Positions 10,190-18,416 of a stretch of DNA of 64,000 nt are shown here, piece by piece. A program made the position numbers and the translations under genes. How positions within the stretch are numbered: position 1 is the first letter of the stretch; every line of letters starts with the position of its first letter. The stretch lies in assembly GCF_013177635.1 (NCBI RefSeq), contig NZ_CP030944.1, positions 1 through 64,000 on the forward strand. Direction: 5' to 3'. Under the pieces are notes generated by a model that made no database searches, was not told the DNA's origin, and was given only the letters and a program-made list of their open reading frames with translations. This DNA comes from Arcobacter aquimarinus (GTDB taxonomy: Bacteria > Campylobacterota > Campylobacteria > Campylobacterales > Arcobacteraceae).

Positions 10190-11521
10190 ATGGTAGAAAG
10201 ATACGCAAGAGAGCAAATGAGTTCAAAATGGACACAACAAGCTAGATATGCAGCTTGGTTAGAAGTTGAAAAAGCAGCTGTTAAAGCTTGGAATAAATTA
10301 GGTCTTATTCCAGATGAAGATTGTGAAAAGATAGTAAAAAATGCTACTTTTTCAGTTGAAAGAATCGAAGAAATCGAGGCTATTACAAAACATGATTTAA
10401 TTGCATTTAATACAAGCGTATCTGAATCTTTGGGTGAAGAGTCAAGATGGTTTCATTATGGTATGACTTCATCAGATGCTGTTGATACTGGTGTTGCACT
10501 TCAAATGAGAGACTCTTTAGAAATTATTATTGAAGATGTAAAAATGCTTATGGAATCTATAAAAATAAGAGCTTATGAGCATAAAATGACTTTAATGATT
10601 GGAAGAAGTCATGGAATTCATGGAGAGCCTATAACTTTTGGTTTAACTTTAGCTGTTTGGTATGATGAAGTGGCAAGACATCTTAAAAATCTTGAAGAAA
10701 CAATGGAAGTTATTGCTGTTGGTCAAATTTCAGGAGCTATGGGAAATTTTGCTCACGCACCACTTGAACTAGAAGAGTATGCGATGGCTGAACTTGGTCT
10801 TAAACCAGAACCTTGTTCAAATCAAGTAATTCACAGAGATAGATATGCAAGACTTGCAACTGCTTTAGCACTTTTAGCGTCATCTGTTGAAAAATTTGCA
10901 GTTCAAGTAAGACATTTACAAAGAACTGAAGTTTATGAAGCTGAAGAATATTTTGCAAAAGGTCAAAAAGGAAGTTCAGCTATGCCACATAAAAGAAACC
11001 CTATTTTAACTGAAAATATTACTGGACTTGCTAGAATGATTAGGGCTTATGCAGTTCCAGCTATGGAAAATGTTGCACTTTGGCATGAAAGAGATATTTC
11101 ACACTCTTCAACAGAGAGATTCTGGTTACCAGATGCATTTATTACAACTGATTTTATGTTACATAGAATGAACAATGTAATTGCAAATTTAACTGTAATG
11201 CCTGAAAATATGATGAAAAACTTAAACTTAACAGGTGGATTAGTATTCTCTCAAAGAGTTTTATTAGAGTTACCACTTGCTGGTGTAAGTAGAGAAGATG
11301 CTTATAGAATTGTTCAAAGAAATGCTATGAAAGTTTGGGAAGAGATACAACAAGGTAAACCAACTACAAATGAAAAGGGTGAATCTTTATATCTTCAGTA
11401 TTTATTAGCAGATGAAGAATTAAGAAATTCATTAAGTGAAGAGCAAATAAGAGAATGTTTTAATTTTGATTATTACACAAAAAATGTAGACAAAATTTTT
11501 GAAAGAGTTTTTAACAAATAA
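10190..11521 (+). CDS. purB: Adenylosuccinate lyase
   Basis: PurB catalyses two steps of purine synthesis: cleavage of SAICAR to AICAR, and of adenylosuccinate to AMP, each releasing fumarate. It is 443 residues long, with the fumarase/aspartase superfamily signature GSSAMPHKRNP near residues 262-272, the TSSDAVDTG region near 95-103 and the conserved SHGIHGEP histidine motif near 143-150. nrdA starts 12 bp downstream, so purB and nrdA are probably co-transcribed, which fits nucleotide supply for replication. Confidence 0.97.
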   Translation: MVERYAREQMSSKWTQQARYAAWLEVEKAAVKAWNKLGLIPDEDCEKIVKNATFSVERIEEIEAITKHDLIAFNTSVSESLGEESRWFHYGMTSSDAVDTGVALQMRDSLEIIIEDVKMLMESIKIRAYEHKMTLMIGRSHGIHGEPITFGLTLAVWYDEVARHLKNLEETMEVIAVGQISGAMGNFAHAPLELEEYAMAELGLKPEPCSNQVIHRDRYARLATALALLASSVEKFAVQVRHLQRTEVYEAEEYFAKGQKGSSAMPHKRNPILTENITGLARMIRAYAVPAMENVALWHERDISHSSTERFWLPDAFITTDFMLHRMNNVIANLTVMPENMMKNLNLTGGLVFSQRVLLELPLAGVSREDAYRIVQRNAMKVWEEIQQGKPTTNEKGESLYLQYLLADEELRNSLSEEQIRECFNFDYYTKNVDKIFERVFNK

Positions 11522-11532
11522 GGTAGTATCAA

Positions 11533-13917
11533 ATGGGAATTATGATAAAAAAAAGAAATGGTCGTAAAGAAATTTTAGATATTACTAAAATTCAAAAGAT
11601 GACTATTGATGCAACTTCTGATTTAGAAGGTGTTAGTCAAAGTGAACTTGAACTTGATGCACAAATTAAGTTTATTGATGGAATGAGTTCATCTGATATT
11701 CAAGATGCACTTATTAAAACAGCAGTTGAAAAAATAGATATTGATGTTCCAAATTGGACTTTTGTAGCAGCTCGATTATTTGTTTTTGATTTATATCATA
11801 GAGTTGGAAAATCAACGCATGGAATTAAAGGTGAGCCATATTGTCATTTAAAAGATTATTTGAAATATGGAAAAGATGCAGGAAGATTAATTCCAAATCT
11901 TGGTGAGGGTTATGATTTAGATGAATTAAATTCTTATATTGATCCTAAAAGAGATTTTTTATTTAACTATTTAGGAATTAAAACTTTATATGATAGATAT
12001 TTAATCAAAAATAATCAAGGTGATCCAATAGAACTTCCTCAACAGATGTTTATGGCAATTGCTATGTTTTTAGCTCAAAATGAAACAAATAAACAACAAT
12101 GCGCAAAAGAGTTCTATGATGTTATTTCTAAATTTGAAGTAATGCTTGCAACTCCAACATTATCAAATGCTAGAACAAATAGACATCAATTATCTTCTTG
12201 TTATATAGGAAGTTCTCCTGATAATATAGAAGGAATTTTCGATGGTTACAAAGAGATGGCATTATTATCTAAATTTGGTGGAGGAATCGGTTGGGATTGG
12301 ACACAGATTAGAGCTTTAGGTGGAGTTATTGATAACCACAAAAGTGCAGCTGGAGGAACGGTACCTTTTTTAAAAATTACAAATGATATTGCACTTGCAG
12401 TTGACCAACTAGGAACTAGAAAAGGTGCAATTGCTGTATATCTTGAGCCTTGGCACATGGATATTGTAGATTTTATAGATTTAAAGAAGAATTCTGGTGA
12501 AGAAAGAAGAAGAGCTCACGATTTATTCCCAGCTCTTTGGATTACAGATTTATTTATGGAGAGAGTTTTAGAAGATTCTCACTGGACATTATTTGACCCT
12601 TATGAAGTAAAAGATTTATCAGAGTGTTATGGTGATGAGTTTAAAGCTAAATATATAGCTTATGAAAATGATGAAACTATTACTAAAAATACTATGAAAG
12701 CAAAAGATTTATGGAAAAAAGTTTTAACTTCATATTTTGAATCAGGAAGTCCATTTTTATGTTTTAAAGATACAGCAAATAAAGCTAATCCAAACTCTCA
12801 TGTTGGACATATTAGAAGTTCAAATCTTTGTACAGAGATTTTCCAAAATACAAATCCAAACCATTATTTAATCAAATTAGAGTTTGAAGATGGAATGATT
12901 GAAACTTATGAAGAAGAAGATTTAATAGTTGTAGATGGTGGAATTACTAAAAAAGCAAACAAAGTATCAGCACTTGATAGTATAAATGGTAAAAAAGTAT
13001 TTATAGTTGAAAAAGAGAAAATAGATGGAGATACAGCTGTTTGTAATTTAGCTTCTGTAAATCTTTCAAGAATAAATACAAAAGAAGATATACAAAGAGT
13101 TGTACCAATTGCTATTAGAATGCTTGATAATGTTATAGATTTAAATTTTTATCCATTAAGAAAAGTAAAAGCAACGAACATGAAATCAAGAAGTATTGGT
13201 CTTGGAGTTATGGGTGAAGCTGAAATGTTAGCTGAATATAAACTAGCCTGGGGTTCAAACGAACATTTTAAAATGATTGATTCTATTATGGAAGCAATTT
13301 CGTATAATGCAATTAAATCAAGTTCAGATTTAGCTATTGAAAAAGGTATTTATCCAACATTTGAAGGTTCAAAATGGAGTCAGGGTATTATGCCACATGA
13401 CCATGCTCCACAAGCTGTAAATGCTTTAGTAAATAAGGATTTATTTGATACGGGATATGATTGGGATAGTTTAAGAGAAAAAGTAAAAAAAGATGGAATG
13501 AGAAATGGTTACTTAATGGCTGTTGCTCCAACTTCATCTATTTCTATTTTAGTGGGAACTACACAAGCTATAGAGCCAGTTTATAAAAGAAAATGGTTTG
13601 AAGAAAACTTATCAGGATTAATTCCTGTTGTTGTTCCAAAACTATCTCCAGAAACTTGGAATTATTATACACCTGCTTTTGAAATTGACCAATTACAAGT
13701 TATAAAAGCAGCTGCAATTAGACAAAAATGGATAGACCAAGGTCAATCTACAAATATTTTCATGAGCTTAGATAAAGCAAGTGGAAAATATTTACATGAA
13801 ATTTATACATTAGCTTGGAAATTAGGACTTAAATCGACATACTATTTAAGAAGTCAATCTCCTGAAGCAAAAAATGATGTAGAAGACAGAAGCATGGAGT
13901 GTGCAGGTTGTCAATAA
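11533..13917 (+). CDS. nrdA: Class Ia ribonucleoside-diphosphate reductase alpha subunit
   Basis: NrdA reduces ribonucleotides to deoxyribonucleotides with the radical supplied by NrdB. The 794-residue protein starts with an ATP-cone allosteric domain (about residues 3-95). Active-site cysteines are in SSCYIGSS (near 218), SSNLCTEI (near 433) and AVCNLASVNLS (near 504), and the C-terminal shuttle pair is ECAGC. Between the second and third cysteines are 70 residues where E. coli has 22; the extra segment (about 438-500) contains a Hint-like pattern (LEFEDG, then KKANKVSALDSINGKKV). It is spliced neither at DNA nor obviously at protein level. The ribosome binding site is AAGG. Confidence 0.97.
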   Translation: MGIMIKKRNGRKEILDITKIQKMTIDATSDLEGVSQSELELDAQIKFIDGMSSSDIQDALIKTAVEKIDIDVPNWTFVAARLFVFDLYHRVGKSTHGIKGEPYCHLKDYLKYGKDAGRLIPNLGEGYDLDELNSYIDPKRDFLFNYLGIKTLYDRYLIKNNQGDPIELPQQMFMAIAMFLAQNETNKQQCAKEFYDVISKFEVMLATPTLSNARTNRHQLSSCYIGSSPDNIEGIFDGYKEMALLSKFGGGIGWDWTQIRALGGVIDNHKSAAGGTVPFLKITNDIALAVDQLGTRKGAIAVYLEPWHMDIVDFIDLKKNSGEERRRAHDLFPALWITDLFMERVLEDSHWTLFDPYEVKDLSECYGDEFKAKYIAYENDETITKNTMKAKDLWKKVLTSYFESGSPFLCFKDTANKANPNSHVGHIRSSNLCTEIFQNTNPNHYLIKLEFEDGMIETYEEEDLIVVDGGITKKANKVSALDSINGKKVFIVEKEKIDGDTAVCNLASVNLSRINTKEDIQRVVPIAIRMLDNVIDLNFYPLRKVKATNMKSRSIGLGVMGEAEMLAEYKLAWGSNEHFKMIDSIMEAISYNAIKSSSDLAIEKGIYPTFEGSKWSQGIMPHDHAPQAVNALVNKDLFDTGYDWDSLREKVKKDGMRNGYLMAVAPTSSISILVGTTQAIEPVYKRKWFEENLSGLIPVVVPKLSPETWNYYTPAFEIDQLQVIKAAAIRQKWIDQGQSTNIFMSLDKASGKYLHEIYTLAWKLGLKSTYYLRSQSPEAKNDVEDRSMECAGCQ

Positions 13918-13949
13918 TTTAAGAATTAAATTTTTTAGGACAACTATAT

Positions 13950-14045
13950 ATGGCACTGCAAAAAAAAGATTTAAAAAATAGTTTATTAAGAATCGAGTTC
14001 CGTATTTTCGGATATTATGTAAAATTTATAGCAAAGAAGGCTTAA
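13950..14045 (+). CDS. Small basic ORF (31 aa) between nrdA and nrdB
   Basis: The ORF starts at an ATG with AGGA 9 bp upstream and ends 1 bp before the nrdB ATG. The predicted product begins [17 protein letters not shown] and is basic, with a short hydrophobic centre ([12 protein letters not shown]) that could be an amphipathic helix. It lies in the only gap of the nrdA-nrdB operon and its 3' end contains the nrdB ribosome binding site, so its translation could couple to that of nrdB. Function is unknown, and it may be a chance ORF. Confidence 0.4.
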   Translation: MALQKKDLKNSLLRIEFRIFGYYVKFIAKKA

Positions 14046-14046
14046 A

Positions 14047-15066
14047 ATGGAAAGAAAAACCATATATAACCCAGACTCAAAAGAGAGTTTAAATGATAGA
14101 AGAATTTTTGGTGGAAATAGTGATGGAATGATTAATTTTACTAAAATGAAATATCAGTGGGCATTGAATCTTTGGGATACAATGGAAGCAAATACTTGGT
14201 TTCCAAAAGAAGTTCAAATGACAGGTGATGCAAAAGATTATAAGTTTTTAACACCGGCTGAAAAAAGAATGTATGATTTAGTTTTATCTCAACTTATTTT
14301 TATGGATTCATTACAAACAAATAATCTAATGGACAATATAAATCCATACATCACAGCTCCTGAAATAAACGCTTGTTTAAGTAGACAATCTTATGAAGAA
14401 GCAAATCATAGTAAATCTTATGCAGTGATGGTTGAGTCTATTTCTGATAACACAGATTTGATTTATGATATGTGGAAAAATGATGTAAAATTAAGAGAAA
14501 AAAATACATATATAGCAAAAGTTTATAAAAATCTTTCAGGTGAAATCACAGATGAAAAAATCGTTTTAGCACTTTTTGCAAACCAGATTTTAGAAGGTTT
14601 ATATTTTTATGCAGGTTTTGCAGCTATTTATGCTCTTGGAAAATCAGGAAAAATGCTTGGAAGTTCACAAATGATTAGATTTATTCAAAGAGATGAAGTT
14701 ACTCACCTTTTACTATTCCAAAATATGATAAATTCAGTTAGAAAAGAAAGACCTGAACTTTTTACAACAGAACTTGAAGAGACTGTAAGAGCTATGTTTA
14801 GAAAAGCTGTAGAACTTGAATCTGCTTGGGGAGCATATATTACTCAAGGACAAATATTAGGTTTTACAGATGCAATTATTAAACAATATATTCAATACTT
14901 AGCTGATAGAAGACTTGAAGCAGTTGGATATAAACCAGAATACAATGTAAAACATCCAATTCCATGGGTAGATGGTTATGCATCTTTCAATGACCAAAGA
15001 ACGAATTTCTTTGAAGGGAATGTTGTAAATTATTCTAAAGGTTCTATCGACTTCGACGATTTTTAA
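14047..15066 (+). CDS. nrdB: Class Ia ribonucleoside-diphosphate reductase beta subunit
   Basis: NrdB houses the diiron-tyrosyl radical cofactor needed by NrdA. At 339 residues it has the helix pairs carrying the metal ligands: the [16 protein letters not shown] segment (near residue 118-133) with the Glu-His pair and radical tyrosine region, and [13 protein letters not shown] (near 216-228) with the second Glu-His set. The C-terminus (SIDFDDF) has the acidic and aromatic tail that docks to NrdA. The stop codon lies within the left arm of the inverted-repeat element that follows. Confidence 0.96.
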   Translation: MERKTIYNPDSKESLNDRRIFGGNSDGMINFTKMKYQWALNLWDTMEANTWFPKEVQMTGDAKDYKFLTPAEKRMYDLVLSQLIFMDSLQTNNLMDNINPYITAPEINACLSRQSYEEANHSKSYAVMVESISDNTDLIYDMWKNDVKLREKNTYIAKVYKNLSGEITDEKIVLALFANQILEGLYFYAGFAAIYALGKSGKMLGSSQMIRFIQRDEVTHLLLFQNMINSVRKERPELFTTELEETVRAMFRKAVELESAWGAYITQGQILGFTDAIIKQYIQYLADRRLEAVGYKPEYNVKHPIPWVDGYASFNDQRTNFFEGNVVNYSKGSIDFDDF

Positions 15067-15185
15067 TAGTTCTTTTACCCAATCTCAGCGTTGGAGCAAT
15101 TCTTTTACTCAGTCACATACTGACTGTATGCTCCTTCCTAAAAAAATCACTCCGCCTTGACCTTGAATAAAATAACTATTAAAAA
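15060..15185. repeat. 126-bp imperfect inverted-repeat element (MITE/REP-like) after nrdB
   Basis: The ends are a perfect 12-bp inverted repeat (TTTTTAATAGTT at 15060-15071 and AACTATTAAAAA at 15174-15185), continuing as an imperfect match for about 40 bp inward (a TTTTA block, then CAA, then TCA and GGAG blocks). The centre has further hairpins: GGAGCA (15093-15098) with TGCTCC (15129-15134), and CAGTCA (15110-15115) with TGACTG (15121-15126). Its base composition is richer in G+C than the flanks. It abuts the ribosome binding site of the next gene and supplies the nrdB stop. It encodes no recognisable protein. Repeat-family status cannot be confirmed from one copy. Confidence 0.6.
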
Positions 15186-15193
15186 GGATTTTA

Positions 15194-15775
15194 ATGGAGA
15201 AATTTGACAAAATACTTTTTTTTGAAAAAGAATATGAAAAAGAACTTCAAGTTAAAGATAATATAAATAATAATATAACTAGTATATTAACTTTATTGAC
15301 AATTAATATAACAATTTTTTCATACTTTATTATAAATGCTCCACTTATGACTTTTATTGAGTCAACACATAAATTAGCATTTGTGATTTTTTTCATTTTC
15401 ATTTTTTGTTATATAGTATATTTCATTTACACATTAATGAATCTAAATCAATTTTATTTCACAAATAAACAGTATATGAAAATTCCTTATGCAGATAAAT
15501 TAGATGAATATTTTGAAAGTTTAAAAGAATATGATAAAGATAATTTTAATTACAATGTAAATAACTATTTATTAAGTTTTTATATTGAAGCTACTTCAAA
15601 CAATTCAAAAGTAAATGAATATAAGAATGCATTACAATTTGAAATAAGACGTTTTCTATTTATTAAATTTTTTATTTTATTTTTGACATTTATTCCTTAT
15701 TATATTATTATGGAAGGTAATTTAAATACATATAATATAGCAATTAATAATAAGGAATTTACAAATGTCAAGTGA
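15194..15775 (+). CDS. Three-helix membrane protein of unknown function, accessory cassette
   Basis: I do not recognise this 193-residue protein. It has a charged N-terminal stretch (about residues 1-25), a pair of membrane segments (about 28-50 and 58-82), a soluble, charged and Asn/Tyr-rich region (about 83-148), and a third membrane segment (about 152-175). The architecture recalls small multi-helix membrane effectors and sensors such as SLATT-type proteins, but I see no diagnostic motif. AAGGA lies 5 bp before the ATG, inside the end of the inverted-repeat element. Its stop overlaps the first of two tandem micro-ORFs. Confidence 0.6.
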   Translation: MEKFDKILFFEKEYEKELQVKDNINNNITSILTLLTINITIFSYFIINAPLMTFIESTHKLAFVIFFIFIFCYIVYFIYTLMNLNQFYFTNKQYMKIPYADKLDEYFESLKEYDKDNFNYNVNNYLLSFYIEATSNNSKVNEYKNALQFEIRRFLFIKFFILFLTFIPYYIIMEGNLNTYNIAINNKEFTNVK

Positions 15776-15839
15776 TAAGAAACCACAAATGCCACCACCA
15801 CCTAAACCTAGAATGATTAGAGAAGATACAAAAAAATAA
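15765..15839 (+). CDS. Proline-rich micro-ORF 1 (24 aa)
   Basis: The ORF starts at an ATG 11 bp before the end of the membrane protein gene, preceded by TAAGGA at a good distance. The peptide begins MSSDKKPQ, has a run of four prolines in the middle and ends in a charged IREDTKK tail. It is closely related to the next ORF. The shared start, shared frame and strong Shine-Dalgarno sequences argue for real translation. No function is known to me. Confidence 0.5.
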   Translation: MSSDKKPQMPPPPKPRMIREDTKK

Positions 15840-15853
15840 AGGAGAATTTACAA

Positions 15854-15931
15854 ATGTCAAGTGATAAGAAACCACAAATACCATCGCCACCACCACCAAG
15901 GTTTATTAGGGATGGTGCAATTAAAAAATAA
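15854..15931 (+). CDS. Proline-rich micro-ORF 2 (25 aa), tandem copy of micro-ORF 1
   Basis: This ORF lies 14 bp after micro-ORF 1, with an AAAGGAG ribosome binding site. The first eight residues (MSSDKKPQ) are identical to those of micro-ORF 1, followed by PSPPPP and a basic FIRD...KK tail. The two copies share an almost identical leader and start (GGA, then ATTTACAAATGTCAAGTG) at an 89-bp period, showing a tandem duplication that kept both reading frames open. A terminator-like hairpin follows. Confidence 0.5.
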   Translation: MSSDKKPQIPSPPPPRFIRDGAIKK

Positions 15932-15951
15932 AAGCTAAAAATGAAGAAATC

Positions 15952-15984
15952 CCAGCCTTTGTCAATTTGGCTGGTGGCTTTTTG
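15952..15984 (+). terminator. Terminator of the membrane protein/micro-ORF cassette
   Basis: CCAGCC (15952-15957) pairs with GGCTGG (15969-15974) and is followed after a short spacer by GCTTTTTG and more T residues. It is the only GC-rich hairpin in this gap and closes the cassette. Confidence 0.6.
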
Positions 15985-16106
15985 TTTTACTTTTTACCAT
16001 TAAAAAGTAAAGAAAATATTACAACTTCCAAATATCTTTAAACAAAACCTAAACCCTTTTCGTTAAACTATCTAATTAAAATTTACTAATTATTAAAAGG
16101 TAATAA

Positions 16107-16535
16107 ATGTTCACAGAAATAATAAAACCAAGATTTTTAGAAACAGATGCTTTAGGACATATAAATAATAATACTTATGGTGTGTGGTTTGAAGCTGCTC
16201 GTGATGATATATTTCATATATTTATGCCAAAAGCAAATATTAAAGAGTGGAATCTAATCATGGCTCATAGCTCTTTTGATTTTCTAAAAGAGGTATTTTG
16301 GGGTAAAGAAGTTATTATAAAAACTGGTATTAGTAAGCTTGGAAACTCTTCTATAGAATTATGCCATGCAGTTTATCAAGACGGGAAACTATGTACTACT
16401 GGAAAATGTGTTTTAATTCATTATGATTTTACTACAAAAGTAGCTGTAAGAATTCCTGATAATATAAGAATAGAGTTAGAAAAGCATCTTTTTATGAAGC
16501 CTTGGTCAGCAACTTTAGAAGAATTAGAAGATTAA
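16107..16535 (+). CDS. 4-hydroxybenzoyl-CoA thioesterase-like (hotdog fold) acyl-CoA thioesterase
   Basis: This 142-residue hotdog-fold protein carries the catalytic motif ETDALGHINNNTYGVWFE near its N-terminus, with the Asp at residue 14, as in 4HBT and YbgC-type thioesterases. It probably hydrolyses an acyl-CoA or acyl-ACP thioester in the cytoplasm; the chain-length preference is unknown. AAAAGG precedes the ATG. The VOC-family gene begins 1 bp after its stop, so the two are an operon. Confidence 0.82.
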   Translation: MFTEIIKPRFLETDALGHINNNTYGVWFEAARDDIFHIFMPKANIKEWNLIMAHSSFDFLKEVFWGKEVIIKTGISKLGNSSIELCHAVYQDGKLCTTGKCVLIHYDFTTKVAVRIPDNIRIELEKHLFMKPWSATLEELED

Positions 16536-16536
16536 A

Positions 16537-16923
16537 ATGATAAAAGTAAATAGATTAGATCATTTAGTTTTGACTGTAAAGGATATAGATAAAACTGTAG
16601 ATTTTTACACAAAAGTTTTAGGTATGGAAAAAGAGATATTTAAAGAAAATAGAGTAGCTTTAAAATTTGCTAATCAAAAGATAAATCTTCATAAATTAGG
16701 AAATGAATTTGATCCAAAAGCTTTTAATGTGAAAAGTGGCAGTGCAGATTTATGTTTTATTATTGATATTCCTTTAATTGAAGCAAAAAATTATATAGAA
16801 TTACTAGGAATAAAAATTGAAGAGGGAATAGTAAATAGAACAGGTGCTATGGGAGAGATAGAATCTATTTATTTACGTGATCCTGATAAAAACTTGATAG
16901 AATTATCAAATTATAAAAACTAA
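16537..16923 (+). CDS. VOC-family (glyoxalase/dioxygenase-like) metalloprotein
   Basis: The 128-residue protein has the paired beta-alpha-beta-beta-beta units of the vicinal oxygen chelate fold: the first begins RLDHLVLTVKDIDKTVDFYTKVLGM (here residues 5-29) and ends at the INLHKLG strand, and the second ends with the metal-ligand Glu in NLIELSNYKN. It resembles single-domain dioxygenase- or glyoxalase-like proteins; the reaction is not known. It is co-transcribed with the thioesterase and followed by a tiny membrane ORF. Confidence 0.8.
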   Translation: MIKVNRLDHLVLTVKDIDKTVDFYTKVLGMEKEIFKENRVALKFANQKINLHKLGNEFDPKAFNVKSGSADLCFIIDIPLIEAKNYIELLGIKIEEGIVNRTGAMGEIESIYLRDPDKNLIELSNYKN

Positions 16924-16937
16924 AATTAGGAAAAAAG

Positions 16938-17063
16938 ATGCGAAATATATTTATTATTGGATTAATTATTGTGGCTATGGTTTATATGTTTTCTATTTTA
17001 TATGGAAAATATGAAAATATTATAAATGAAGAAAATAATAAAAAAACACTAGAACAAAAGTGA
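16938..17063 (+). CDS. Small single-pass membrane protein (41 aa)
   Basis: The ORF starts at an ATG with TAGGA 7 bp upstream, directly behind the VOC gene. One hydrophobic helix (about residues 4-22, IFIIGLIIVAMVYMFSILY) is followed by a charged Asn/Glu/Lys-rich tail, so it looks like a small inner-membrane protein with a cytoplasmic C-terminus. The function is unknown. It is closed by a hairpin shared with the convergent gene. Confidence 0.6.
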   Translation: MRNIFIIGLIIVAMVYMFSILYGKYENIINEENNKKTLEQK

Positions 17064-17090
17064 TAAAAGAGGTGAAATACCCCTTTTATA
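17064..17090. terminator. Bidirectional terminator between the small membrane ORF and the DLH gene
   Basis: ATAAAAG, a mismatched base and GG pair with CC, a mismatched base and CTTTTAT around a TGAAATA loop, with A/T runs on both sides. It sits between two convergent genes. Confidence 0.6.
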
Positions 17091-17100
17091 TGTATAAAAC

Positions 17101-17826
17101 TTATTTTAAAGTCTCTTCTAAAACTTCAGTAAATCTTTTCCAAGATTTTTTATCTGCATCTTCCCTATAACTTTTTGAACCAAATACAGAAAAGGCATGA
17201 GGAGCCTTGCTATAAGTTATCATTTCATGTTCAATTTCTGTTTTTTCTAACTCAACTGCTAAATCAGAAAATTCACTCATAGGAACAACCACATCAGCAG
17301 TTCCATGAAAAACTACAACTTTTCCTTTTGTATTTTTATAATCTTGTCCAGTAGGTGTTGCTAAATTTCCATGAAATGGTATGAATGCTTTTAAATCTTT
17401 TCCACTTCTTGCAAATTCTAAAATAGAACTTCCACCAAAACAGTATCCCATTCCTACTGCATTTTGAGTGTTAGCACCTAGTTTTTTTGCTTCTTCTAGT
17501 CCAACATCTAATCTTTTTCTCATTTCAGTTCTATTTTCATAAAGAGATTTTGTCATAGCTTTTTTATCTTCAAGAGCTGTTGGTCTTATCCCTTTTCCAT
17601 ATAAATCTACAGCAAAAACTGCATATCCTAACTCATTTAGCATATCTGCTCTTTTAATCTCATAATCAGTTATTCCATCCCAATCATGAACCATATAAAC
17701 TAAAGGTGCATCTTTTGATGGTGACTTATAATATCCTTCATACTCTTTTCCATCAATTTTATATGTAATATTTTGTGCAAATACAAATGAGCTTAAACTC
17801 AAAGCTGTAAAAATTAATTTTTTCAT
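17101..17826 (-). CDS. Exported dienelactone hydrolase-family protein
   Basis: This 241-residue alpha/beta hydrolase has an N-terminal signal peptide (MKKLIFTALSLSSFVFA) suggesting a periplasmic location. The catalytic triad is visible: nucleophile Cys129 in GMGYCFGGSS, Asp178 in HGTADVVVP and His210 in APHAFSVFG, which fits dienelactone hydrolases using cysteine. Substrate is unknown, and in non-degraders these proteins are general esterase-like enzymes. It lies 15 bp downstream of a periplasmic cytochrome c gene on the same strand and is likely co-transcribed with it. Confidence 0.85.
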   Translation of the reverse strand: MKKLIFTALSLSSFVFAQNITYKIDGKEYEGYYKSPSKDAPLVYMVHDWDGITDYEIKRADMLNELGYAVFAVDLYGKGIRPTALEDKKAMTKSLYENRTEMRKRLDVGLEEAKKLGANTQNAVGMGYCFGGSSILEFARSGKDLKAFIPFHGNLATPTGQDYKNTKGKVVVFHGTADVVVPMSEFSDLAVELEKTEIEHEMITYSKAPHAFSVFGSKSYREDADKKSWKRFTEVLEETLK

Positions 17827-17841
17827 TTTAAATCTCCTTTT

Positions 17842-18330
17842 TTAAAATTTAGTTTCATCGTGATAAAACTTATTAACTCCATTGAATCCTTCTAAAAAGT
17901 ATAAGAAGTGATTAACTTTACTTATTTCTTCTTCAGATATTTTACCCTTCATTGAAGGCATTACTTCAAAATGACGAATAACTCCCTCTAAACAAATAGT
18001 TTTTGATAAATCAGGATTGTATAAATAATCCTTTAAAAAGTCTTCAGTTTGATGAAGATGAAATTCCATATCATCCCTACTTCCAATTTGCTGTTTTAAT
18101 CTAAAAGAGATTTCATTTCCAGTTGGAGCTTTTAGATTTAGAAGTTTGTTGTTTTCTTCTATGAAGTTTTTCATCAAAAGTGGAATAGGCATTGATTTTT
18201 GGTGACATTCCATACACTTATTTTCAAAAACTTTTTCACCTTTGTCATAAAGAAGTCTGTCAAATTCTTCAGGAAGTTCTGAAGCAAAAACACTACCTAA
18301 AAATACGAACATTGCTATAATAGTTTTCAT
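17842..18330 (-). CDS. Periplasmic monohaem c-type cytochrome
   Basis: The 162-residue precursor starts with a signal peptide (MKTIIAMFVFLGSVFA) and has one haem-attachment motif, CMECH (Cys39, Cys42, His43). A likely axial methionine is in the MPSMKGKIS region toward the C-terminus. It is therefore a periplasmic electron carrier with one haem; its partners are not evident. The ribosome binding site is AAGGAG. The DLH-family gene follows. Confidence 0.88.
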   Translation of the reverse strand: MKTIIAMFVFLGSVFASELPEEFDRLLYDKGEKVFENKCMECHQKSMPIPLLMKNFIEENNKLLNLKAPTGNEISFRLKQQIGSRDDMEFHLHQTEDFLKDYLYNPDLSKTICLEGVIRHFEVMPSMKGKISEEEISKVNHFLYFLEGFNGVNKFYHDETKF

Positions 18331-18416
18331 AGTAACTCCTTTTTTTTATTCTAGCACAAAAAAATAGTTTCAAATAAAATTTTTCGATAAAATTATAAAA
18401 ACAAAAAAGAGGATAT

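Noticed and set aside
12844-13032. Active intein in NrdA
   Set aside because: The insertion lacks a nucleophilic first residue and a terminal His-Asn, so protein splicing is not supported. It is reported as a Hint-like insertion only.
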